In this document: positions 21,440 through 30,819 of the stretch, piece after piece | Position numbering within the stretch: the stretch's first letter is position 1 | How the letters are laid out: each line of letters starts with the position of its first letter | From: Paulinella micropora | Lineage: Eukaryota > Cercozoa > Imbricatea > Euglyphida | Length of the DNA stretch: 64,000 nt | Assembly (NCBI GenBank): GCA_009731375.1 | Contig: BJOX01000150.1 | Location: 444,512 to 508,511 of the forward strand | Reading direction: 5' to 3' | Made by a program: the position numbers and the translations under genes | Notes under the pieces: model-generated | Database searches by the model: none | What the model was told of the DNA's origin: nothing | Seen by the model: only the letters and a program-made list of their open reading frames with translations

Positions 21440-24106
21440 TCATTCCACCACCTCGAAACGATTACCTTGAGTAGTGTCCGGGTAGGATGACGTATCGGTC
21501 TCCGAGGCAGTGTTGTAGGCCTGAGCTCGACCGAAATTCGGAGCTTCCATGAGCCTCCTCCTCCTCTCGGTGGGGGGGCTGGAGCTCGAACAGCTCTCCC
21601 TCCATAAGGGGTATATCCCCGACCTCCTCCTCTTCCTCTGAGGGGTTCCCTGCCACCTCGAGGCTCCTCTCCATGTTCCTCCTCCTCGTCCTCCTCCTGC
21701 TCCTCCTCCTCGTCCTCCTGCTCCTGCTCCTCCTCCTCGTCCTCTTTGAGAGGCCTTTAAATTCTTTTGTCTCTCCCTTTCCTCCTTCTTCTCCTTCATC
21801 CTCTTCATGTAGGTAATGATTGCCTCTCGTAACTCCTCATCATCACACATATTGGCATACCAACCTTCGTTCACAGCGGCAATCTGAAGCATATTGAAAA
21901 GGCCCGGTTCCTTGCCTTCCGTCCTGCTCAGAAAATTTGCCCTTGCTGTTGGGTTCTGCCTATCATGATTGAAAGAGCAGTCTCTGTTCTCCATCTGTGC
22001 CTTACACTGCAAGCCCGCGAACCACCTCCAACATGCGGTCTTCAGGTCTGGCTCTCTCTGTCTCTTCCAACCGGCAACTCTGTTTGTGTACGTGGCTTGT
22101 GCGCCAACAGGTACACCGCCTGCCTGTGCCGTATGTGCCTCCGTGAGCGAGTCCATGTTTGAGCATGCACTCATCACTTCTTGAAACAGTGCTGACGGAG
22201 CAACGCTTTGAACCGTATTTTCGAACACGTGTGTCTCGAGGAAGTTCTTGGACTTCACTGAGCTAAACGTCGAGCATTGTTGTATGAGCTGAGTAAGCTT
22301 ACTCGGGTTAACTGTGTGTAACGCCGAAAAGAAATAGAGGATGATCGACTTGCGGCCATAGAATAGCCCATAGGAGGAAACTACCTCCGTAAGGGTCGCC
22401 GCCAAGCCAACAGCACTCCTCAAACTCATCGCCACTGTCTCAAAGATTTCAAATCCTATGAGAGTACCAGTGCAGAGATGCTGGTATCCATGAGATTGAA
22501 AATATGAAATGAGTGTGGCCACCGCCAGTTCACACTGAGCGTCTAGGCCTGTTGCATTGTTTCTCTTAATCTCCTCCTTCTTTCTCAAAAACTTGTACTG
22601 TGTCAGATCAAATCCCTCCGAGACTAGAGATTGGTCAAAAACAGTAACAAGGGCCTCGTATTCCTGCGTTTCGTCGCAAGGAAAAGCCTTCATGCAGGCA
22701 TTGATCTCTTTGAGCTTGCTCAAAAGCGAAGCATCAGAGTCTTTGTCTGAGCTCGTCTTGGCATATAGCATGAGACTTGCCACTCCTCCTTTCTTCCCCT
22801 TGAAGGCATTTATGATGTTCTGTCTGTCCTTCTTCTCCGTGTTTGTGACCACCACCGTAGTTGAGCCCGAGGGTGCAGGGGCTGGTGGGGCAGGAGCTGG
22901 TGGGGTCAAATATGTCGGAGGGTGTGTCTTTGCACCACTCACTTTTGCTTTCATTCTTTCCAGTCTCATCGTCTTCTCGAACTCCTCATTCTCTTTCGCC
23001 TTCTTCTTCTCAGATATCACCAGCTTTTGAGCATGAGTGATAAAGGCCACCAATTCAGAAGCAGATCTGAGAAAATTATATTTCTCCACATATTGGTCAA
23101 CACCTGCTTTGTTGGCGACCGGTGGTGCGTTACTAAGTGATTTAAGGACAGAGTGATCCTTGGTAGGAATCCATCTCTTCCATGCCTCCTTGTGCAGTAA
23201 CGCACCCATCAACAGTCTGATCTTGGTCAGAACTCTGTCGGTCTTCTCTAACTCATCAATCACAGGATGAGTTTCTCCTGCTGCCTTAATGCTTTTTTCC
23301 ATCTCTGCCTTCCCCTCCTCCAAGGCCTTCATTTCCATGGAAAAAAATGAAATATGCCACTCGAGTTTTTCGAACCCAGATTGGTCTTCATTTTTGTTAC
23401 ATCGACTGCCTCCTGACCAGTCGCGAGGAATCTGGCTATTGCTCTTGGGTTTGTGTACTGGAGGTAACCCTCACATCGTGGGCCGTATGTACGTTCCCAA
23501 ATCAGGGTTTGAGTGTACACCTTAAAGAGCATCGAGTAATTCAAGGTGGGTGTGTGTGTCCCCAAACTTGATATGCTGTATCTTCTTTCTCTTTTCTGGA
23601 TCAGGGACCAGTTTGCCGAGGAGCTGTGCTGTGCTTGATAATAGGATATAGACATCCTTTTTAGCACGACTTTTCTCTCTTCTTTGATCCTGAGGGATCC
23701 ACACATAGGTATCCTTCTCTCCCCCCATCTTGTTATCAAACTCTTCTTTAGTGAGGTCATAGTGGTCTTGCACCCACTGTTGTTCCTCCACTGTGATCTC
23801 CTCTCCATCACTATGAATCAAGTCGATCATTTTTCGTCCTCCTCCTCCCGTGTAGGCAGGTGGTAAGGGATTACCATATGCTCCTCCTCCTCCCGTCTCT
23901 TCTTGTTCAAATCCTCCTTCATCTTAGTCTCCTCCATATCTTCCTTCATCATCCCAGCCCTCTTCTACTCCTTCTTCTACTCCTTCATCTCCTCCTCCTC
24001 CTTCTCCTTCATTCAGTCCTCTTCCTCCTCCTCCTCCTGCTTCTTCTTCTTCTCTTCTTTGTTCTGCCTCCGAGAATTCACTCACTTCGGCGGTCTCTGT
24101 CGACAT
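21440..24106 (-). pseudogene. Element B copy 1 Gag, broken
   Basis: The ATG at 24106 opens an acidic, Gly/Glu-rich N-terminus that stops at TAA 23924 (GAA in copy 2). Relative to copy 2 there is a 2-bp deletion near 23528 and a 1-bp deletion near 23342, which together restore frame, and further indels in the GA-rich segment at 21560-21720. The 21440-23338 segment is otherwise open and almost identical to copy 2. It carries a CCCH-like finger (C-X8-C-X8-C-X3-H), then Arg/Gly-rich sequence, then a UGA that leads in frame into pol. Confidence 0.9.
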
Positions 24107-24872
24107 GATGTCGTAGTAGTAATTAACAGGAGGACAGTGTCAGCTCCTATGTTTGGTTTTTGTTCGTTTGTGTTCTGTTCCTCCTTCAGTCGATTGACTA
24201 GTGAAGAGAGAAACTAATAGAGAGGGTAGGATAAGATTCCCTGTCCTCTATGAAACACTGTTTGTATGTTTGTTTTTGTTTGAGAAAAATAGTCTTTGAG
24301 ACTTTCTCCGATTTCTTGTTCTCCTTACTCAGATTACTTTCTCCTCCTTCTTTTCTATATTGTATCTAGTATGAGGCACTTGGACCTACACACAGATAGT
24401 AATAGAGAAGCTAGAAAAGCTCTCCTTGAGAAGTCGACAGTCGGTCGGATAGGTTCTCAGACCTACCTTTAGAAAACGATCAGAGATTTGCAAAAATACT
24501 CTGACGTATGTGTGAGATAATGCAGATAAATGCACAAACTAGAAGGGTAAAGTGTTGTGCTCCTGTCCCTATGCTTGTTTGTGTTTTGTGTGTGTTCCTT
24601 CACTTTTCTGTCCACCTCCTTCTTCTTGGTCTCTGTGTGAGAACAGCAAGAACGACAGAGAGTTTGTATCTGATGTCTCCTTGTGAGCACACAGATACTG
24701 ATTGGGCTAGAGGGTACGAGACACCTGCTTGAGACCAATCAAATTATTTGTTTTGTGAAAGAGTTATGAGGGAGCTGTGTTGGAGTATTTGTTTTCGTCT
24801 GACGTCCCCGTGTGAGACAGGTCAGTGAAAATTCACTCTGTTGCCTGTGTGGCAAAGCAGAAAGAAATCACC
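24107..24872 (-). other. B copy 1 5' leader
   Basis: Long untranslated leader, reverse match to 30054-30819. ORFs within it are mirrored in both copies only because the DNA is nearly identical. Confidence 0.7.
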
Positions 24873-24890
24873 CTAGTGATGTGGACTCCA
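24873..24890 (-). promoter_or_regulatory. Primer-binding site of B copy 1
   Basis: The minus strand reads TGGAGTCCACATCACTAG, two bases inside the 5' LTR, and is identical to copy 2. Confidence 0.75.
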
Positions 24891-24892
24891 AA

Positions 24893-25134
24893 TGTAATGC
24901 CCCCAACGATAGCTCGTAAAAAGTCGGTAATACAACCAAACACAGTCCTCAAAAGATGATAATGATGTCTCGATCGTTATATTAGCTCAGTGAAGCCAAA
25001 AAGGAAAACGGCAACAGACCAGGAATAAAATGGCATCAGGTCCAATCCGGACAAATAATACTGAAAAACAAGCTGGTGCACCTGTCACCAGGAAAAGGTA
25101 TTTTTTACCGGCTATCCGGGGGGTGATGCCTACA
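24893..25134 (-). repeat. 5' LTR of B copy 1 (242 bp)
   Basis: TGTAATGCCC...GATGCCTACA on the plus strand. It matches the 237-bp LTRs of copy 2 with small indels. Confidence 0.95.
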
Positions 25135-26098
25135 CAGCGATGCGCTCTCATCGATTTTCCAAGTGATGTTTTGCCAGTGGTCAGACATACTGGGCCATCG
25201 AAAAATCGCTGTGTGAAATCTCATTGTGTATTCAAATTACCAAGGACAGGCTTTGTGAATTTACGTGTATTAAGTATACAAACAGATTTAGACATTCTAT
25301 AGTCCTATACAAACTGATTTCTAATCACAAAACATAACTTTCCATTTCAAGTTTTTATTGCAAAAAAATCATAGTACAAGTGTTCTTGAACTAGTATCCT
25401 ATTGAACCATCAAAAGCGAAGACCACCAAAGATACAAGGAGCTACAAATATCAACAACGAAAACGAGTGCACAGACATCATTTTTGACATGGGAAATTTC
25501 AATACCTCTTCCAAAAATCAACACCGCTAAAATCGGTCGAAAATTGGTCATTGCCATATAAAAAGGTGAGGGCCGGCTTGAACAACATGCTTTTTTCATG
25601 TCAAAAAGGGACTGCGATCCAGTTATGAACCACAAGCTTTCAAAAAAAAGTAAAGCTGTAGATAGAAAGATCACAACTTGAACTAGTCCACACACTAGTT
25701 TCCAGTAATTTTCATTAACATGTGTCATAGTGCTTTTCTTTAAAAACCTTACTGAAACAGAACGTATTCTCTTTAAATATGTAGTGTGTAATCAATTCAT
25801 AACATAATATTGATATTTTTTTGTGCGGACCAGTTCAATATCTGTATTAGTAAATTTAAAAAAACAGCATTAAAAAATCTATTTTAGCTTAAACGCAGAT
25901 TTGCGCCCCGATTTCACTGCGTTTATTTACATAATAACTACATATGATCTTTTGTAATCGAGGTTAGCCATTTCCTCCCATTTCATGCACAGATATATTC
26001 ATTGAGGGTGGCCCTGCGGATCACCCCTACCGCTTGGAGCAGATCCACATGCACTGGTCACAAGACTGTTCAGATTGTTCAGGTTCAGGTGTAAACAC
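25135..26098. other. AT-rich spacer, no gene seen
   Basis: No ORF with recognisable content, no long repeat and no LTR boundary found. Short frames near 25400-25730 lack any conserved feature. Confidence 0.55.
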
Positions 26099-26275
26099 TG
26101 GACGAGAGGGTCGTACTTTACTTTGTTAGAGATGGACGATCTCAACACTTCACTAAGCGCCACAACCCCCAAACCGCCAAAGCTTTGAATTCACCGTTAC
26201 ACTTAGAGTGATATAGGTAAAATAGGTAATTGTTCTTGGGGTGGTTCGGTATGACTAAATATTATTAATAAATTG
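26099..26275 (-). repeat. Element C putative 3' LTR
   Basis: Starts TGGACGAGAGGG and shares about 90% identity by eye with 28290-28465 over 165 bp. The far end is not precisely defined. Confidence 0.65.
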
Positions 26276-26556
26276 TCCATTGCTCCCCTGTCTAGGAATA
26301 ACGGCCCCATCTACCTTAGGCTACTAACCTCGCATATATGATGGTAAATATTTGTAGCCCTATCATCAAGTTCAAACATTACCGGAGCCGCCCTACCAAC
26401 TATAAGCACTAACTCTATACTAACTTTGTATCCCGCTCACCGACTTAACTTATGATGACGTAGTAGCCAAAAGGTCCAGTTGTTGCGTCGCCCACCGCGC
26501 GCTCCCCCGCTCCCTTGCTTCCTTGTGGCCGCCCGAGTCTTTTAGCTCCACTGTCC

Positions 26557-26853
26557 CTAGCCGCCCACTTTCCGACGCGGTAGTCCGCCGCCAGGGTCAT
26601 GAAACCACTTCCGCGCCGCGCGCCCCATCCATCGCTGCTCCGGGTCCGAGTCGCTCAGCCTGTCTTGATCGCTGTACTCCCCACGGCCTTCCCCTTGATC
26701 GTCGTTGGCCTTTCCCACGCGCCTCAGATCCTCCGACTTCGGAAAATAGATTTGCCCCTCGACTGGGCCCAACGTGTTCTTTGCGTTCCCTGCCTTTCCT
26801 TTCTTCTTCTTATATACTTCTGCGCTTTGAGCGCTTCGCCTTCTCTTTCTCAA
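26557..26853 (-). pseudogene. Basic/acidic ORF in element C, unrecognised
   Basis: A 98-residue minus-strand frame downstream of the Gag remnant, Lys/Arg-rich at the start and acidic later. No motif identified. It may be leftover element coding sequence or a chance ORF. Confidence 0.25.
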
Positions 26854-27357
26854 CTAACGGTTTAGTCGGGCTAAGACATATGATTGATATGTGTTTGCTC
26901 CCCCATCCCTGGGGCTTCGGAGGCTTCTCTCTCTCTCTCTTTCCTGATCTGTATGCAGCCCGCAAAATCGCCCTCTCAACAGACCATAAGCTGCCTCTCG
27001 CAACAACACATTCTCACTCTCTATGTCATGAGTTTATACAAAACATTGCTGCTCACCTGACACTCGCCCCTCACATTGACGATAGACTTCTGAATCTCTC
27101 TCTTTCGCTACCTTCACTACCTTCACTTTGCCCGTGTGTGCCTTCTCCTTGACCATGCCTGCTCTCTCGTGTCAAAAATCTCGTCATCTCTCTTAATGTT
27201 TTTACCCTCTCACTTTCTTCATCTGTGTCAGAAGTGTCTGACTCACTCACCCTACCTAACTTTCCACGTTCCCCTTTTTCTCTCTTTTCCTTCTCTCTCG
27301 GTTCTTCCTTCTCACCTGGCCTTCTTTCGCCTTCTTCATCTCTGCACATTCATGTAG

Positions 27358-28283
27358 TCAGTGCTCACCCCCACACATCCTACACTCCTTCGCACATGCT
27401 GAGAACACATGCCCCTCCCTGTTACAATTGAAGCAATTCATGTCTTCTTTCTTCAAAGTCTTCTTTCTTGTTCCTGTTCCTTTCCGTCCCCCTTTCTTGT
27501 TTGTGGTGGTATGTTTGTACCTACAGTTAGATCTATCACAGCTGCCTGACTCTTCAAACATATAGCATACCCCAGGCACACTACGCATAGTGACTGGCCC
27601 CTCTGTATGAGCAAAACGACACTCATCCCCACACTTGCATCCACTCTCCCTTTGAGGTAAGGTTTTCCTTGTCTGACTCTGACTCTGAGTCTATAGCTAA
27701 CTCAGCTTCCTCCTCCTCCTCTCTCAACCCTATCTTAAAGTTTCCTCTCCCTCTTGCTGATTGCTTTCCTGCTCTCTCTCCCCACCTCACATGTAATTGG
27801 GGACTGTTTCCCCCTTGCTGTGCAGAGCACTTACATTATCATCATTCACTATCCTAGTGTGTTCTTTTGGGGACTTCAGTGCCCCTTTGAGTCCCTTGCC
27901 ACCCAAGGCCAAAGCTATCTCCCGTTGGAATGTCTTGAACGGGGTTCTCCCGTCATATTGTCCTTTCTCAGTCATTTCTTTTTGTCCCGTCTTTTCTGTG
28001 CCTCTAAGAGTGCTAAAACTCATGAGGGCTTACTGTCATTTTCCTTGTTGTAGTAGTTGCAGCAGACCAGATTGTGTGCTGTCTTCTTCCCAAGACGCCG
28101 GTCACCTAAAACGGGGACAGATAGCAAACGATTTGTTCAAACCACAGGGCTGCCTAAGCTTCCCTTTTTATGTGTCAATTTAGGAATGACACCAACCCTT
28201 TTGACGACAGTCGCCTCCCAGTCGGCGATGGACTCCTCCTTCCGTGCTTGCAGTGCCAGATTTAAGCGCTGCCAAGGCTCATA
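27358..28283 (-). pseudogene. Element C Gag remnant with CCCH and CCHC zinc fingers
   Basis: Interrupted coding sequence on the minus strand. Near 28283-28180 a stretch reading WQRLNLALQARKEESIADWE is followed by stops. After a frame change an acidic Ser/Glu run (about 27740-27670) leads into C-X-C-X3-C-X3-H (about 27640-27610), then C-X8-C-X4-C-X3-H (about 27567-27513), then a canonical retroviral knuckle C-X2-C-X4-H-X4-C (about 27435-27395), ending at TGA 27358. CCCH fingers plus a CCHC knuckle indicate an RNA-binding nucleocapsid region. Several stops and at least two frameshifts make it non-functional. An acidic frame at 27071-27349 may be its degraded continuation. Confidence 0.65.
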
Positions 28284-28288
28284 ACCCA
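28276..28288 (-). promoter_or_regulatory. Half-tRNA-type primer-binding site of element C
   Basis: The plus strand reads GGCTCATAACCCA, which matches the anticodon stem-loop of initiator tRNA-Met with CAU anticodon. The minus strand TGGGTTATGAGCC starts one base inside the LTR. Internal tRNA-Met priming is known for copia and Ty5. Confidence 0.65.
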
Positions 28289-28289
28289 C

Positions 28290-28465
28290 TGGACAACGAG
28301 AGGGTCGTACTTTACTTTATTAGATATGGACGATCTCAACACGTCACTAAGCGCCACAACCCCCAAACCGCCAAAGCTTTGAAGTCACCGTTGTACTTAG
28401 AGTGATATAGGTAAAATAGGTAATTGTCCTTGGGGTGGGCCGGTATGACTAAATATATTATCTAT
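28290..28465 (-). repeat. Element C putative 5' LTR
   Basis: Direct repeat of 26099-26275, starting TGGACAACGAGAGGG on the plus strand. The right-hand boundary is approximate. Confidence 0.65.
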
Positions 28466-29796
28466 TGGTAAATACTTTGTAAATCGTAGTAGTCAGATAT
28501 GCCCTTAAGGCTCACTTCATGATCAGTACATAGGTTCTTTTTATTTATCAGTTGTGCCCTCAAACGAGAGCACCGGCGAAATCATCGGAAATACACCTTT
28601 TATCAGTCTATTAAACAATTTTTATTTCAAGCCTGTTTGACTTGGTATTACTATTAAATAATACTTCATTTCAAATTACTAATCACTTTACTGTCCTCAG
28701 CACTACCGGTAGTTGAACTGATCACTGGCATATTTCAATGAAGCTTCTATCAGAAATTATTAATAGTTGGAAGTTACGCCGGGGCCGTGCTGATACTAAC
28801 TTATCATACAATATTAATTGATTGATAGCCTAGTATTATTAATTTTTTTACGCAAGCACTGTTTTAATAGAGTACTGAGTGCGGGCGGCCAATCGTAGAG
28901 TTGAGTGGGAAGCAGAAGAGATAAAATGGAAGATGTATCAAGAGATACACAAACATGAATTGTAGTTGAAAAAAAAAGCAGTAACAGTTTAAGGCCATGC
29001 AGAGACCCGATGCAGTTTAGCGTCACAGTGCCTGGTTCTTCTTCTTCTTCTTCTTCTTCTTCTTCTTCTTCTTCTTCTTCTTCTTCTTCTTCTTCTTCTT
29101 CTTCTTCTTCTTCTTCTTCTTTTCTTCAGAAACTTAGATTATTTTATTTATTAGTGTGTTGAACTTGTAGTAAACTCAAAGTTAAAATGAATCAGAGTAG
29201 AAAAGAGAGCAAAGAGAAACAAAATATAGGCTAATCAAAACAAAAGCAATAGCAAAGAAATACAGAGGCAAACAAGCAAAGAGCACGAGGAGACACATGA
29301 GGAAAGGATGAAACATGCAAAGGCTCAAATAGAAGAAGATCGATATATCGTAGGTAAGAAGCTGGCTATATAATGGTCTAAATACCCGAAGCGTTTAGTT
29401 GCCCGGATCCTCGACCCCCCTAGTGTTTATGAGGACTTATGGAGGGAAGGGTGCACGTAAGGCTCATACAAGGAAGAAGAGCTTAGCACGCCTCGGGCAT
29501 GTAGCACATTGAATACGGACCACATACCCGAGACATACTAATCTCACTACCATTTTTTTTTTTTTTTTTTTTTTTTTGCTCCGGTGTGGCACACCGTGGC
29601 AAACACTTTTAATAATAACGTCACACGTTGGTAAGGTAAACATATAAAACTTGCCACTGCTAGGCTCGGACTCAGAGTCGTGACTTCGAGCAAGTGGCCC
29701 CCGGAAGGGTAACTTCCGATTCAACTAATATCATGTTCAGTGCCGACCGGGCCCAGATGGCACTGACCAGGCTCCCGGCCGGGCTCAGTCATGATC
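28466..29796. other. AT-rich spacer with microsatellites, no gene seen
   Basis: Contains a (TTC)n tract (29037-29120) and a poly-T run (29551-29577). The GC-rich stretch just before 29797 is the target of element B copy 2; GATC at 29793-29796 is its target duplication. Confidence 0.6.
29037..29120. repeat. (TTC)n microsatellite
   Basis: About 28 uninterrupted TTC units. Confidence 0.97.
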
Positions 29797-30033
29797 TGTA
29801 GGCATCACCCCCCGGATAGCCGGTAAAAAATACCTTTTCCTGGTGACAGGTGCACCAGCTTGTTTTTCAGTATTATTTGTCCGGATTGGACCTGATGCCA
29901 TTTTATTCCTGGTCTGTTGCCGTTTTCCTTTTTGGCTTCACTGAGCTAATATAACGAGACATCATTCTCATTCTTGAGGACTGTGTTTGGTTGTATTACC
30001 GACTTTTTACGAGCTATCGTTGGGGGCATTACA
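29797..30033 (+). repeat. 5' LTR of B copy 2 (237 bp)
   Basis: TGTAGGCATC...GGGCATTACA. It differs from the 3' LTR only by AATATAAC versus AATACAAC. Confidence 0.97.
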
Positions 30034-30035
30034 TT

Positions 30036-30053
30036 TGGAGTCCACATCACTAG
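30036..30053 (+). promoter_or_regulatory. Primer-binding site of B copy 2
   Basis: TGGAGTCCACATCACTAG begins two bases after the LTR. It would pair with a tRNA ending in GACTCCA; the tRNA was not identified. Confidence 0.75.
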
Positions 30054-30819
30054 GGTGATTTCTTTCTGCTTTGCCACACAGGCAACAGAGTGAATTTTCA
30101 CTGACCTGTCTCACACGGGGACGTCAGACGAAAACAAATACTCCAACACAGCTCCCTCATAACTCTTTCACAAAACAAATAATTTGATTGGTCTCAAGCA
30201 GGTGTCTCGTACCCTCTAGCCCAATCAGTATCTGTGTGCTCACAAGGAGACATCAGATACAAACTCTCTGTCGTTCTTGCTGTTCTCACACAGAGACCAA
30301 GAAGAAGGAGGTGGACAGAAGAGTGAAGGAACACACACAAAACACAAACAAGCATAGGGACAGGAGCACAACACTCTACCCTTCTAGTTTGTGCATTTAT
30401 CTGCATTATCTCACACATACGTCAGAGTATTTTTGCAAATCTCTGATCGTTTTCTAAAGGTAGGTCTGAGAACCTATCCGACCGACTGTCGACTTCTCAA
30501 GGAGAGCTTTTCTAGCTTCTCTATTACTATCTGTGTGTAGGTCCAAGTGCCTCATACTAGATACAATATAGAAAAGAAGGAGGAGAAAGTAATCTGAGTA
30601 AGGAGAACAAGAAATCGGAGAAAGTCTCAAAGACTATTTTTCTCAAACAAAAACAAACATACAAACAGTGTTTCATAGAGGACAGGGAATCTTATCCTAC
30701 CCTCTCTATTAGTTTCTCTCTTCACTAGTCAATCGACTGAAGGAGGAACAGAACACAAACGAACAAAAACCAAACATAGGAGCTGACACTGTCCTCCTGT
30801 TGATCACTACTACGACATC
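30054..30819 (+). other. B copy 2 5' leader
   Basis: Untranslated leader of about 770 bp; no conserved ORF. It mirrors 24107-24872. Confidence 0.7.

Larger units (their letters stand above)
4529..25134 (-). mobile_element. Ty3/gypsy-type LTR element, family B copy 1 (defective, hosts a nested element)
   Basis: A full-length B element on the minus strand. Its 5' LTR is at 24893-25134, followed leftwards by primer site, gag, pol and 3' LTR. The 3' LTR is split by element A into 4529-4577 and 14536-14734. Without A the element is about 10.6 kb. Flanking 4-mers (GAGC on the left, CAGC on the right) match at three of four bases, so the target duplication is degraded or the element recombined. The two LTRs differ by about five substitutions and three indels. 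gag has one stop and indels, and pol has one stop, so it is not autonomous. Confidence 0.92.
26099..28465 (-). mobile_element. Element C: decayed LTR retroelement with half-tRNA-type primer site
   Basis: Two direct repeats of about 170 bp (26099-26275 and 28290-28465) flank a minus-strand Gag remnant. Next to the right-hand repeat lies a primer site resembling the reverse complement of the initiator tRNA-Met anticodon stem-loop, as used by Ty1/copia-class elements such as copia and Ty5. No protease, RT or integrase was recognised inside the 2.4 kb, so it is a deletion derivative or a non-autonomous element. Confidence 0.65.

Noticed and set aside
30054-30819. Regulatory uORF in the B leader
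   Set aside because: Short ORFs exist, but nothing distinguishes them from chance, and no conservation beyond the recent copies can be tested.
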